Of a stretch of 64,000 nt of DNA, positions 18,524-27,778 are shown one piece after another. The notes under the pieces are model-generated. The model searched no databases, was not told the DNA's origin, and saw only the letters and a list, made by a program, of their open reading frames with translations. A program made the position numbers and the translations under genes. Position 1 is the stretch's first letter, and each line of letters opens with the position of its first letter. Origin of the DNA: Dyadobacter psychrophilus (lineage in GTDB: Bacteria > Bacteroidota > Bacteroidia > Cytophagales > Spirosomataceae); assembly GCF_900167945.1 (NCBI RefSeq), contig NZ_FUZA01000002.1:1364001-1428000 (forward strand), in the 5' to 3' direction.

Positions 18524-18935
18524 GTCTTTCTAGTGATTGTTTATTACTGAGCGCGAAATTAACAAAAATGTGCCCTTATTTAAAGTAATTGCGTAAAAAA
18601 GTAAATGTAAAGGGGTACCTTCAATTGCTACTGTTTTTAGTAAATTGCAGTGAGAGCTACTTATTTTAGTATTTTGGGGAATTTACTAATATATATAGTA
18701 TTTATTTCTGTTTGGACTGTTGTCTATCCTTCGACATATGTCATTATATTTGCCTTTGCTGTAAATAGATTGCGATGTTAGCTATCAACTATGATTTCGA
18801 GCCGAAAATTGGTGCTTTTTTGTCTGTTTTCAAGATTTTGTAAAAAGGTTAATTTTAAGACTTTATTATTGTTGATTCATATAACTTGTTGTATTACAGT
18901 ACTTTAAAACACTTTAACTAATCTAATACTTAAAC
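18524..18935. other. 412-bp intergenic region with divergent promoters for gapA and dapD
   Basis: AT-rich spacer without a credible ORF. The best signal is the forward promoter at 18720-18752. For gapA only a weak reverse -7-like sequence is seen (TAATTTCG, complement of 18554-18561). The 183-nt segment after the forward promoter would be the dapD leader. I see no recognisable riboswitch fold in it. Confidence 0.5.
18720..18752 (+). promoter_or_regulatory. Probable promoter of dapD
   Basis: TTG at 18720-18722, a 22-nt spacer and TATATTTG at 18745-18752, a perfect TAnnTTTG. It implies a leader of roughly 175 nt before the dapD start. Confidence 0.55.
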
Positions 18936-19751
18936 ATGTTTATTGCGGAAAAGATTGAATCTTACTGGTCCGACAGGGAATTATTAAAGGATCCTGCTTC
19001 GGTGAATTACATTAAAGATATCATTGAAGAAGTCGATAAAGGCAGACTGCGGGTTGCGGAACCGCAGGAAGACGGCTCCTGGAAGGTAAATGAGGCGCTG
19101 AAAAAGGCGATCATTCTTTATTTTCCTATTCAGCAGATGTCAGTTAGCGAAGTTGGCATCTTTGAATACCATGATAAGATGAAATTGAAGACCGGTTATG
19201 ACAAGTTGGGCGTGAGAGTTGTGCCACCGGCTGTCGCGCGCTATGGCGCGTACATATCAAAGGGCGTTGTGCTCATGCCATCGTACGTTAACATTGGCGC
19301 CTATATAGATGAAGGCACAATGGTTGATACGTGGGCAACTGTCGGGAGCTGCGCACAGATAGGAAAGAATGTCCACCTGAGTGGTGGCGTAGGAATCGGT
19401 GGTGTACTGGAACCTGTACAAGCGGCTCCTGTTATTATCGAGGACGGAGCTTTTATCGGATCCCGCTGCATCGTCGTGGAAGGTGCCCACATTGGAAAAA
19501 GAGCCGTTTTAGGCGCAGGTGTGACCATTACGGGAAGTTCTAAGATCATTGATGTAACAGGTCCCGAGCCAGTCGAATACAAAGGTTTTGTTCCAGCAGA
19601 TTCTGTGGTTATTCCCGGAACACTGCCTAAGGAATTCGCAGCGGGAACCTACCATGTGCCCTGCGCATTGATCATTGGAAAGCGCAAAGCAAGTACAGAT
19701 CTTAAAACATCGTTAAATGATGCATTGCGAGAAAACAATGTGACAGTTTAA
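18936..19751 (+). CDS. dapD: 2,3,4,5-tetrahydropyridine-2,6-dicarboxylate N-succinyltransferase
   Basis: Enzyme of the succinylase branch of diaminopimelate/lysine synthesis, supplying peptidoglycan precursors. The central part (about residues 100-235) is a left-handed beta-helix of hexapeptide repeats, such as GAYISKGVVLMPSYVNIGAYI and IGKNVHLSGGVGIGGVLEP. The N-terminal helical domain and the C-terminal lid are of normal size. The length of 271 is typical for DapD. It is monocistronic, with its own promoter and terminator. Confidence 0.95.
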   Translation: MFIAEKIESYWSDRELLKDPASVNYIKDIIEEVDKGRLRVAEPQEDGSWKVNEALKKAIILYFPIQQMSVSEVGIFEYHDKMKLKTGYDKLGVRVVPPAVARYGAYISKGVVLMPSYVNIGAYIDEGTMVDTWATVGSCAQIGKNVHLSGGVGIGGVLEPVQAAPVIIEDGAFIGSRCIVVEGAHIGKRAVLGAGVTITGSSKIIDVTGPEPVEYKGFVPADSVVIPGTLPKEFAAGTYHVPCALIIGKRKASTDLKTSLNDALRENNVTV

Positions 19752-19773
19752 TATAATAAATTATTGCAGTAGG

Positions 19774-19809
19774 AGGGCGTTATCGGATGATAGCGCCCTT
19801 TTTTTTTTA
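19774..19809 (+). terminator. Intrinsic terminator after dapD
   Basis: Stem GGGCGTTATC / GATAGCGCCC (one G-T pair) with a 4-nt loop, followed by about ten T residues. Confidence 0.9.
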
Positions 19810-19849
19810 AATCATGCGGTTAAAAGGGCAAATTAGAAACACAAATACG

Positions 19850-19889
19850 ATTTACCAATGTAAATGGACAGTAATTTACATTGGTAAAT
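19850..19889. promoter_or_regulatory. Operator-like double palindrome upstream of the XRE gene
   Basis: ATTTACCAATGTAAAT (19850-19865) and ATTTACATTGGTAAAT (19874-19889) are perfect inverted copies separated by 8 nt. Each arm is itself a dyad (TTTAC-N4-GTAAA), so there are two binding-site-like units 24 bp apart. A related palindrome TACAACATTGTA lies at 19962-19973, just before the start codon. This layout suits autoregulation by the XRE protein. Confidence 0.6.
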
Positions 19890-19986
19890 TTAATATTTGA
19901 ACGTTGATTAACAAAACTAAACTTTAAAGTTGTAAACCATAATTGCGTTTAGTAACTTGCATACAACATTGTAAACTACTATTATC

Positions 19987-20427
19987 GTGAATTTGAATGA
20001 AAAGATTAAACAGATATTAGCCGATAAAAACATATCGCCATCCTTATTTGCAGATGAGATCGGCATTCAGCGTTCCAGTATGTCTCACATTCTTGCAGGA
20101 CGGAACAAGCCAAGCCTGGATATCGTACAGAAAATTGTCAGACGCTTCCCAGAACTCGGAACCAATTGGATATTGGACGATGAAGACCTGCCGGACATTA
20201 TGCCGGACTCTTTCAGTGACAATAAACCCGGGCACAACCCGATTTCAAATGGTGCCGGAAGCTCCATTGCACTAAATACGAAATCTACGGGCAGACTGGA
20301 AGCAAACCCCGGAAGACAAGCTTCACCGGTACACAAATCGGGATCAACTCTGGCCCACAATCGCCGGATCGAAAAAATACTAATTTTTTACTCGGATGGG
20401 ACGTTTGAAGAAGTCAAACCAGCCTGA
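19987..20427 (+). CDS. XRE-family helix-turn-helix regulator
   Basis: A 146-residue protein. The N-terminal helix-turn-helix (residues 1-65: LNEKIKQILADKNISPSLFADEIGIQRSSMSHILAGRNKPS) is of the Cro/CI type. It is followed by a low-complexity linker and a short basic/strand tail (RRIEKILIFYSDGTFEEVKPA). No peptidase or ligand-binding domain is present. It starts with GTG. The palindromic sites upstream suggest that it represses its own gene. Targets beyond that are unknown. It has no phage or toxin neighbours, so there is no sign that it belongs to a mobile element. Confidence 0.8.
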   Translation: MNLNEKIKQILADKNISPSLFADEIGIQRSSMSHILAGRNKPSLDIVQKIVRRFPELGTNWILDDEDLPDIMPDSFSDNKPGHNPISNGAGSSIALNTKSTGRLEANPGRQASPVHKSGSTLAHNRRIEKILIFYSDGTFEEVKPA

Positions 20428-20465
20428 TTAACAATGTTAGATTTTCGAACATCAACTAATAAATA

Positions 20466-22376
20466 TCACTTCAAGAGCATAATAGTGCCATTCAAGCTCT
20501 GTTCTTCTGTTTTTATAATATAAGGGTAGCTTCCTGATGGAACAGGAGTATTATCTTTATATGTACCGTTCCATGGCACCGAATAGCCTTTCGAAGCGTA
20601 AATAAGCTCACCCCAGCGATTGTAAATCCGCATTTCAAGGATCTGGTCTTTCGCATTAAATATTTCAAAACTGTCATTATGCCCGTCATTATTAGGAGTA
20701 AATGAAGTGGGAATATGCATTTTGTCAATCACCCAAACATCGGTCGATGCCTGTGCCTGGCAGCCATTTACTGACTCAACCGTAAGCGTGTAACGCGTAT
20801 CAACAAGCGGTCCCACTACCACATTCCGAACATCATCAGGCGACACCAGGCCATCCGGAGGGGACCAAGAATATTGATAAGAAGGCTCAGAAGGATTGAT
20901 CACTGGTGCAAGTGTAGTTTTGGATCCTTCAATAACACCCTTCCTGGCCGGAAGAGAAAGGGCAATAGATTCTTTCGTTACTAATATTGTATCCGAACCC
21001 GAGCATCCGGTCTGTTCGTTTGAAATTTTAAGCAAATAAGAACCCTGGTCTCTCACCTCCAAAGAAGGCCGATTCTCCTTTAATACATTGTTATCCCTGT
21101 TCCAGGAAATTACGAGGTTGCTGGGCACAGTTCCTCCGTTGGCCTGCAATACGGCAACTTCGCCATCGCATATAATGCGCTTATCGGCAGTTATCGTAGC
21201 TTCGATCGGTGGAGCAAGCACAACGTTCACCATGAGCGACGATGTATCGCGTGAACATTTTTTGGTATAACTTTTCACAACAGAATAAGTGCCAGTGTCG
21301 CTCACCGTTAAAGTTGCCGCAACAGCACCGGGAATGTTCAGGCCATCGCGTTGCCATTGATACGCCCAGTCCTGCGAACTTTCAGTTTCAAGCGTAACCG
21401 GCCTTTCAGGACAAAACGATACTTCCCTTACCGGTGTCGCATTCATCATGATTACAGGTTGCTCGGGCTGATCATCATTGCAATCGATTACTAGAAGTTG
21501 AAAATCCCTTCTGATAAGGCCAATTTTTTTGCCATTCCTAAATTCTTCCACCTGAACTGCGAACACATACAAGCCCAATCTACTGGCCGTGACTGTTAGT
21601 TTTCCATTATTGTCAATCGCCAGCGGGCTTGGTCCGGGAATTGCGTTGGCCAGGGAAATGCCATTTTCCCACTCAACGAGCGGGTAGCCAGACTTGGGTG
21701 CGCTGTTACCATTGATCAGATTAGGTGACGTGTAACCCTTGAAAGGTGTGACCAAAGAATAGCGGAGCTCATCACCATCCTGATCTGACGCAGACATGTT
21801 CATCGAAAATGACCGGTTGCTACATATGTATTGCCCGTTAGGCGATGAGAACACGGGAGACTCATTTCGGGTGGTCAAGGGTGGGAATTCAAGATAAAAG
21901 ACCATTCCCATTTCACCTGGAAGTTTTATATTGTTTATGTCCGAGTTGCGGCAACACCGTTCCCATACGATGTAATAACCTTCCGGATCATTGTAGTCTT
22001 GTTCGGGCAGAGACACATTTCCTTTATAAGTGCCTATTACGGTGTTGAGCGACCTCAGGTTTGCGCAGGCCTTGTTCTGATAAGCAATAATTTCCGAAGA
22101 CAGGTAGCGCACTCTGACTTGCTGTTTGAACTCGTTCCCACGTTTCTGATAGATAAAAAGCTCCGCATATTCGTCCCGGTTTCCGTTTCCATCAGGTGTT
22201 GGCTCCTGCAAATTGTTCTTGTCCCAGAACTGGATCAATGTGATTTCAAATGTTCCCGGATTTCCCTGCGGACGCATAAAAAGCTCACCTCCAACGATAT
22301 GGTCCGCTTTTACGTACGATGGTACAATTATTAACAGTGATAGAAGCGCAAGAATGCAATGTAAATATCTTGTCAT
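20466..22376 (-). CDS. Secreted protein with T9SS type B (gliding-associated) C-terminal sorting domain
   Basis: A protein of about 636 residues. The ATG at 22376 is preferred because it begins a clean signal peptide (MTRYLHCILALLSLLIIVPS). The ATG at 22502 would add 42 non-signal residues. Immunoglobulin-like or PKD-like modules follow the signal (YQWQRDGLNIPGAVAATLTV; YSWSPPDGLVSPDDVRNVVVG). The C-terminal part (IPTSFTPNNDGHNDSFEIFN, then MRIYNRWGELIYASKG and the final GTIMLLK) is the CHU_C/gliding-motility C-terminal domain that directs export by the type IX system and surface attachment. The ligand or role of the N-terminal part (DHIVGGELFMRPQGNPGTF) is unknown. It is divergent from the first SusC gene. 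Confidence 0.88.
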   Translation of the reverse strand: MTRYLHCILALLSLLIIVPSYVKADHIVGGELFMRPQGNPGTFEITLIQFWDKNNLQEPTPDGNGNRDEYAELFIYQKRGNEFKQQVRVRYLSSEIIAYQNKACANLRSLNTVIGTYKGNVSLPEQDYNDPEGYYIVWERCCRNSDINNIKLPGEMGMVFYLEFPPLTTRNESPVFSSPNGQYICSNRSFSMNMSASDQDGDELRYSLVTPFKGYTSPNLINGNSAPKSGYPLVEWENGISLANAIPGPSPLAIDNNGKLTVTASRLGLYVFAVQVEEFRNGKKIGLIRRDFQLLVIDCNDDQPEQPVIMMNATPVREVSFCPERPVTLETESSQDWAYQWQRDGLNIPGAVAATLTVSDTGTYSVVKSYTKKCSRDTSSLMVNVVLAPPIEATITADKRIICDGEVAVLQANGGTVPSNLVISWNRDNNVLKENRPSLEVRDQGSYLLKISNEQTGCSGSDTILVTKESIALSLPARKGVIEGSKTTLAPVINPSEPSYQYSWSPPDGLVSPDDVRNVVVGPLVDTRYTLTVESVNGCQAQASTDVWVIDKMHIPTSFTPNNDGHNDSFEIFNAKDQILEMRIYNRWGELIYASKGYSVPWNGTYKDNTPVPSGSYPYIIKTEEQSLNGTIMLLK

Positions 22377-22511
22377 CAGCTGTACAATGATAAAATGAAG
22401 CTCCCCTAAATTTAATGATAGATTAGCTAAGTGACATCGCCGACGTTGAAAAAAGTTGATGACGGTAATCTTAAATTTATTATTTCTCCGATCCAATTTC
22501 ATGCGTTACCG

Positions 22512-22553
22512 GACAGAGCAGGATAGTATGGTTCACAAATACGCATACTATTG
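22512..22553 (+). promoter_or_regulatory. Shared bipartite element, copy A (upstream of SusC-1)
   Basis: GACAGAGCAGGATAGT at 22512-22527, 18 nt, then TACTATTG at 22546-22553. The second box resembles the -7 element TAnnTTTG with one mismatch, and the first box covers the -33 region. It lies 189 nt before the SusC-1 start codon. Three more copies with identical spacing lie at 27681, 31845 and 36972. Confidence 0.8.
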
Positions 22554-22559
22554 CCAGGT

Positions 22560-22617
22560 AATACAATTCAAATCATTTATTGTATTAATTAAATAATTGT
22601 ATCGTCCTTATACAATT
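22560..22617. repeat. Cluster of ATTGTAT inverted repeats
   Basis: Two inverted repeats in tandem: AATACAAT (22560-22567) with ATTGTATT (22579-22586), and AATTGTAT (22595-22602) with ATACAATT (22610-22617). They lie just downstream of the copy A element, in the SusC-1 leader. Confidence 0.6.
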
Positions 22618-22742
22618 CGATCTGCTCACTTTTCTACCTAATCTTACCCCATGGTCACACGTGACGGAAAGCCCCCTGAAACCCTCCTAACAAACATTAT
22701 TATTTCTCGTTTCAATTTTTCAACACTCAAACCCCTTAGCGC

Positions 22743-25700
22743 ATGAATGAAATTCGACAATCAAAACTGGGCACTTGTTTGAGGCTATTTGGGAAAATAG
22801 CATTAAGCCAGATCCTGATCGGTACAGCCCTTAACGGCATTTCGGAAGCGGGAACCGTGCCAAATTTTTCCCCCAATCACATCGTGCCGAAAGCAGACCG
22901 TTCTGTGAAAGGTAAAGTAGCTGATGACAAAGGACTTGGCCTGCCGGGTGTTAGTGTTATCCTTAAAGGATCCAGTACCGGAACGGTTACGGATTCAGAG
23001 GGAAGTTACAGTTTAAACATTCCTGAATCCGGGGAAAATGTCTTGGTCTTCTCGTTCGTCGGGTACGTACCAAAAGAAGTGAATGTAGGAAATCAGTCTT
23101 CCGTGAATGTGGAATTGCTGGTGGACACCAAGGCGTTGGAAGAAGTTGTCGTTGTCGGCTACGGAACACAGCGCAAACGCGACATTACATCCGCAGTGTC
23201 GGTTATCAGCATGGAAGAAATCGGCGAAGTGCCCAAGTCCAACGTAACACGGATGTTGCAGGGACAAGCGCCGGGTGTGATCATCAAACAAAAAAGCGGG
23301 ACTCCGGGACAGCAGTTTGAAGTGAAAGTACGCGGAATCAGCTCATTAGGAGCAGGAAGCGATCCATTGTATGTTATTGACGGTTTTCCTGTCGGCACAT
23401 CGGCAGGCCAGAACCTTAATCCCAACGACATTGAAACCATTTCCATCCTCAAAGATGCCGCCGCCACCGCTATTTATGGTGCCCGTGGTTCTAATGGTGT
23501 GGTTCTCATCACTACAAAAGCAGCAAAAGAAGGAAAAACGAGCCTCAACATATCCGTTGATTACGGTATTCAGAATGTGCCCGAAGGCAGGAAAACAAAA
23601 GTGTTAAACGGTCAGGATTTTGCTCAGTTCAAGCGGGAAGTTTTTATCGGTCGCTATGTTCTGGCCAACAAAAAGCAACCTGAAGAAACAGACATCCCCA
23701 TTGATTTCCGGAATCCGCAGGACACGAAGTACTCAACAAACTGGTTTGACCTCATTCTTCACAATAACGCGCCTTACAAAGACATTAACCTGACATTATC
23801 GTCCGGAAAAGGCCCTATAAAATCTGTTCTCTCTGCGGGTTATTACAAAGAAGATGGTGCATTGCAGTATACCGGCTACGACCGGGCCTCGCTGCGTACC
23901 AATCTTGCTGGCGAAGTGAACAAATTTATCACCATCGGAATGAACATTGCGGGAAGTTATTCGCGGTCCAGCTTGTCCAGCACCGATGGCCGTAATGCAC
24001 AGGTTGGGCTAACACTGATCAGCGATCCGCGCTATCCTGCGTATGATGAGAAGGGTGAGCTAATCCCGTACTACAACGGAGTAGGCGATATTTTCGGCTT
24101 TCCTAATCCGCTGTATATGCTTAAAAACATCAAAAGAAACCGGAATATTGCTGATGTGCTCGCCAGCGGATATGTTGAATTGAACCTGGCCAAAGGACTA
24201 AAATTCCGGTCGTCGGTCAATGCAAAGATCAACTATAACAGCTATAAGGAATACGTGCCTTCAACAATCGGTTTGCCGGTGCAAACGGGAACAAACGGCG
24301 CGCCTCCGCGTATTGCGACGGAGCGGGACGATTCGGAAGAGTTGAAAAACTACGCTGCTGACCAGGTTTTGACCTACACACCAACACTGGGAACAGATCA
24401 CGCCCTGGAAGCAACAGTAGGTTATTCTGCTCAGCAAGAGGTAGTAAAAGGTTTGTATGGGTCCGGTAACACCTTCCCGGATGACTTGGCACCATTCCTC
24501 GGCAATGCAACCATTCGTTCGTCCAACTCGATGGAAAGAAAATGGACGATGATTGCATACATAGCGAGGTTAAACTATTCATTCAGGGACAAATACCTGT
24601 TTTCCGCCACATTCCGCCGGGAAGGAAGTTCCAGATTCAGCGAAGGACATAAGTTCGGTAATTTCCCCGCGGTTTCGGTAGGTTGGAGGCTTTCGGAAGA
24701 AGCATTCATACCAAAAGCATCCTGGCTAACGGACCTCAAATTAAGAGGAAGCTGGGGTATGACCGGTAACAACACCTATCGTGTGAGCGCCAACAACAAC
24801 TTTGGTGTAGCTCAGAATGCAGGAGATGATGGAAACTATGAAAGTTTGTCGTTCCTCGGCGTGAACAACTACATTTTCAACAACTCTCTGGCATCTGGAA
24901 AATCAGTTACCCGTTTTGCAAATCCTGAACTGACCTGGGAAACCTCCAATCAGCTGGATATTGGTTTCGACCTGGCAACATTTGATAATAAGCTGGTTTT
25001 CACAGCAGAGTATTACAAAAAGATTACAGACGATATGTTACTGGGTTACAGCATTCCGGCTGTATCAGGATTTACTTCAACCCTGAAAAATTTGGGTAAG
25101 GTGCAAAATCAAGGCATTGAACTTGCTGCAACTTATCGTCTTAAAGTGGGTCAGATCAACTTCCGCACGAATGCCAACATAACATTTAACCGTAATAAAG
25201 TGCTGGCCATCAGAGGGCAAAACGACTTTATCTTGCAGGGTAGCCAATACGGCGGGTACAACATTCAGCAAGTGGGCAGGCCTATCGGAATGATCTTTGG
25301 TTACCGTAAGCTGGGTATCTTCAACACCCAGGCTGAGATTGATGCGGCACCATTGCAGGAAGGTGCAGTGCCAGGTGCCATGATATTTGCGGATCTGCAT
25401 GGTGCAGCGGATGGCGGGCCGGATGGAATTGTTTCTTACGATACGAAAGACATGACCGAAATAGGCAACCCAAACCCGAAATTCAACTGGGCATGGACCG
25501 TCGGAGCCGATTACAAGCGGTTTGACGTGAGTGTGTTGCTGATGGGCGCTTACAAATACGACATTTACCGCAACATTGAAGCTTCTACAATGAATATGGA
25601 CGGTGTGTTCAATGTGTTGGAAAAAGCGAAAGACAGATGGAGATCACCCGAAAATCCGGGCTCGAACCCAGGCGCCAAAAACTCCCAGGGCGGCACGGAC

Positions 25701-25976
25701 TATTTTAAATGGTCACGCGAGAGCAGCGAACGTTATGTATATGACGGTACGCATATGTGGATCAAAAACGTAACGATCGGCTACACGCTTCCTTCGGTGA
25801 AAGGCATTCTTTCTGATGCGCGGATATTCGTTAATGCGGCCAATTTGCTCCTTGTAACGAAGTATCCTGGTAACAATCCGGATGCAGGTGTCAGAGGCGG
25901 CACAGAGCTTAACAATGACGACGAATCCTATCCTGTGCCCAGAACATTCTCCGCCGGCATAAAACTAAACTTCTAA
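22743..25976 (+). CDS. SusC/RagA-family TonB-linked outer-membrane transporter (1)
   Basis: A 1077-residue outer-membrane import channel. The N-terminus carries an export signal (ALSQILIGTAL). A carboxypeptidase-regulatory-like domain follows (about 54-127, VKGKVADDKGLGLPGVSVILKG), then a TonB box (EEVVVVGYG, about 133-141) and a plug (about 147-255, with the SusC signature DPLYVIDGFPVG and LKDAAATAIYGARGSNGVVLITTK). A 22-strand-type barrel ends in AGIKLNF. No STN signalling domain is present, so it should not itself signal to an anti-sigma factor. It pairs with the SusD gene 11 nt downstream. The substrate is unknown, but SusC proteins import oligosaccharides or peptides bound by SusD. It is expressed from the copy A element. 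Confidence 0.95.
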   Translation: MNEIRQSKLGTCLRLFGKIALSQILIGTALNGISEAGTVPNFSPNHIVPKADRSVKGKVADDKGLGLPGVSVILKGSSTGTVTDSEGSYSLNIPESGENVLVFSFVGYVPKEVNVGNQSSVNVELLVDTKALEEVVVVGYGTQRKRDITSAVSVISMEEIGEVPKSNVTRMLQGQAPGVIIKQKSGTPGQQFEVKVRGISSLGAGSDPLYVIDGFPVGTSAGQNLNPNDIETISILKDAAATAIYGARGSNGVVLITTKAAKEGKTSLNISVDYGIQNVPEGRKTKVLNGQDFAQFKREVFIGRYVLANKKQPEETDIPIDFRNPQDTKYSTNWFDLILHNNAPYKDINLTLSSGKGPIKSVLSAGYYKEDGALQYTGYDRASLRTNLAGEVNKFITIGMNIAGSYSRSSLSSTDGRNAQVGLTLISDPRYPAYDEKGELIPYYNGVGDIFGFPNPLYMLKNIKRNRNIADVLASGYVELNLAKGLKFRSSVNAKINYNSYKEYVPSTIGLPVQTGTNGAPPRIATERDDSEELKNYAADQVLTYTPTLGTDHALEATVGYSAQQEVVKGLYGSGNTFPDDLAPFLGNATIRSSNSMERKWTMIAYIARLNYSFRDKYLFSATFRREGSSRFSEGHKFGNFPAVSVGWRLSEEAFIPKASWLTDLKLRGSWGMTGNNTYRVSANNNFGVAQNAGDDGNYESLSFLGVNNYIFNNSLASGKSVTRFANPELTWETSNQLDIGFDLATFDNKLVFTAEYYKKITDDMLLGYSIPAVSGFTSTLKNLGKVQNQGIELAATYRLKVGQINFRTNANITFNRNKVLAIRGQNDFILQGSQYGGYNIQQVGRPIGMIFGYRKLGIFNTQAEIDAAPLQEGAVPGAMIFADLHGAADGGPDGIVSYDTKDMTEIGNPNPKFNWAWTVGADYKRFDVSVLLMGAYKYDIYRNIEASTMNMDGVFNVLEKAKDRWRSPENPGSNPGAKNSQGGTDYFKWSRESSERYVYDGTHMWIKNVTIGYTLPSVKGILSDARIFVNAANLLLVTKYPGNNPDAGVRGGTELNNDDESYPVPRTFSAGIKLNF

Positions 25977-25987
25977 ATCTGACGAAA

Positions 25988-27496
25988 ATGAAAAAAATAA
26001 CTGCAATAGGTTTAGTTGTTATCGCCATGCTGCAATCTTCCTGCGGCGATGATTTCCTTAACCAAACGGATCCGACGAAAGTGAATGTGGATTTGTTTTA
26101 CAAAAATGAAGCACAAGCTAAGCAAGCGCTTAATGGTGTTTACGGACAGGTGCAAACCATAACAACGCTTGGATATTTGTTCGGTGAATTCCAAACGGAC
26201 AATACAACCATCGACTTAAATCCTTCTGACCGTGGTGGCGCGGGCGGCTGGGAAGCATTCGAATTTTCAACCGTTAACTCAGGAAACGGCGAAATCAATG
26301 CCGTTTGGAACATTTATTACGCAACATTATATAATGCTAACCTTACACTTGAAAAACTGGCGGATGCAGAGATTGCAGATGCACCTAAAAAGGAGATCGA
26401 AGGGCAATTGAAGTTTCTGAGGGCCTATTTGTATTTCAATTTGGTACAATATTTCGGGGATGTGGTTATCGTAACTAACACGTTCGCAGTGCCGGAGCCT
26501 ACTTTTGACCTCGTGAGATCTCCGCAGACGGAAGTTTGGGCACAAGTGGAGAAAGATTTGAAAGAGGCCGTTGCATTGCTTCCTGCAAAATATGCAGCAG
26601 CAGGCGATAAAGGACGGGCTACCAAAGGAGCCGCGCTATCATTGCTTGGCAAAACATATCTGACTACAAAAAAATATGCAGATGCCATCACAACGCTTAA
26701 AGAAGTAACCACGCTCGGTTACACCTTGAATGCGAACTACGCTGATAATTTCGATCCCGCACCGGCCAAGAAAAACGGGCCCGAGTCGATATTTGAAATA
26801 CAATACCAGGGAGACAACGACCTTGGCGAGCAAAGCACTTTTCAGTATGTTTTCGCCCCAAGAGTTTCCAAAGGTGCGGTTACCGGCTTTGCTGCTGGGG
26901 GCAATGGAGGAAGAAACGTTCCGACCAATGACATCATAGCCGCATACGAAACGGGCGATCTGCGGAAAGACCTTTCGTTAAAAACGAGTTTCACACTCGA
27001 CGGAAAGGTTTATCCTGTCCCTTATGTTTCCAAATACAACTATCCGCATACAATCGTAGGCAGAACGAACACAAACTGGCCGGTCTTACGCTATTCGGAT
27101 GTTCTGCTGATGCTTGCCGAATCCATCAATGAGCAAACAGGCCCTACTGCCGAAGCCGCCGATTATCTGAACCAGGTAAGAAAGCGTGCCGGACTGGCTC
27201 CAACGAAAGCCACGGGCAAAGCTGATTTCCGTACGGCCGTGCTTAAAGAAAGAAGGGTGGAATTGGCATTCGAAAATCACCGGTGGTTTGACTTGAAAAG
27301 GACCAAAACCCCAGCGGAATGGGCAGCATTCATGAATGCGCACGGAGCGGCGGAACGGGCAAAACCAACCGTCGATAGGGGCAATGTGCCTTTTAACTCG
27401 ACAGATTATGTGTTTACCGAAAACGAATATCTGCTTCCGATCCCGGCACCCCAGATCCTTATCAATGCGAAATTGACCCAGAATCCGGGGTATTGA
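25988..27496 (+). CDS. SusD/RagB-family nutrient-binding lipoprotein (1)
   Basis: A 502-residue surface lipoprotein with a signal peptide and lipobox (MLQSSC, Cys19), which together with SusC-1 captures and imports a substrate. The helical SusD fold is marked by FLRAYLYFNLVQYFGDVVIV (the second TPR-like unit), RYSDVLLMLAESINEQ, LNQVRKRAGL and the terminal KERRVELAFENHRWFDLKR motif. Its C-terminus (NEYLLPIPAPQILINAKLTQNPGY) is the typical SusD ending. It forms an operon with SusC-1 and is closed by a terminator at 27536. Confidence 0.95.
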   Translation: MKKITAIGLVVIAMLQSSCGDDFLNQTDPTKVNVDLFYKNEAQAKQALNGVYGQVQTITTLGYLFGEFQTDNTTIDLNPSDRGGAGGWEAFEFSTVNSGNGEINAVWNIYYATLYNANLTLEKLADAEIADAPKKEIEGQLKFLRAYLYFNLVQYFGDVVIVTNTFAVPEPTFDLVRSPQTEVWAQVEKDLKEAVALLPAKYAAAGDKGRATKGAALSLLGKTYLTTKKYADAITTLKEVTTLGYTLNANYADNFDPAPAKKNGPESIFEIQYQGDNDLGEQSTFQYVFAPRVSKGAVTGFAAGGNGGRNVPTNDIIAAYETGDLRKDLSLKTSFTLDGKVYPVPYVSKYNYPHTIVGRTNTNWPVLRYSDVLLMLAESINEQTGPTAEAADYLNQVRKRAGLAPTKATGKADFRTAVLKERRVELAFENHRWFDLKRTKTPAEWAAFMNAHGAAERAKPTVDRGNVPFNSTDYVFTENEYLLPIPAPQILINAKLTQNPGY

Positions 27497-27535
27497 GGAA
27501 TCTGAATGGTCCGGATTGCACAGTATAATTCAATC

Positions 27536-27581
27536 AATAAGGAGGAACGCTCACTGAGAGCTGTTTCTCCTTATTAATTTT
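27536..27581 (+). terminator. Intrinsic terminator after SusD-1
   Basis: A long hairpin: outer stem AATAAGGAG / CTCCTTATT and inner stem GCTC / GAGC, followed by AATTTT. It ends the first SusCD operon. Confidence 0.75.
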
Positions 27582-27680
27582 ACAAGGAAACCTTTTATTA
27601 TTTCGTTATAAAAGGAACCTTAAACCGATCACTTATTGGAAACCTTCTAAAAAGTCACGGTAATTAAATATATTGAACAA

Positions 27681-27722
27681 GACAGAACAGGATAGTCGCT
27701 ACACCGATTCGTCCTAGTATTG
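27681..27722 (+). promoter_or_regulatory. Shared bipartite element, copy B (upstream of the DUF1549 gene)
   Basis: GACAGAACAGGATAGT at 27681-27696, 18 nt, then TAGTATTG at 27715-27722. It lies 56 nt before the start codon of the cytochrome/DUF1549 gene and is the closest of the four copies to its gene. Confidence 0.8.
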
Positions 27723-27778
27723 TACTTAATTACAGGCTGACATTATACCGAATTCCTGAACCACTAATCCGCTACATT

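Larger units (their letters stand above)
22377..22742. other. 366-bp divergent intergenic region upstream of SusC-1
   Basis: Contains copy A of the shared bipartite element (22512-22553), a cluster of ATTGTAT/ATACAAT sites (22560-22617), and then a pyrimidine-rich leader to the SusC start. No credible ORF is seen besides the N-terminal extension frame of the reverse gene. Confidence 0.6.

Noticed and set aside
18722..18732. CTATCCTTCG, which on the reverse strand reads as a GGATAG core like the shared element
   Set aside because: The rest of the 16-mer does not match, and 18 nt further on the reverse strand there is no TAVTATTG.
19987..20427. XRE regulator considered as a prophage or toxin-antitoxin remnant
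   Set aside because: No integrase, toxin or phage genes lie near it, and the flanks are ordinary chromosomal genes.
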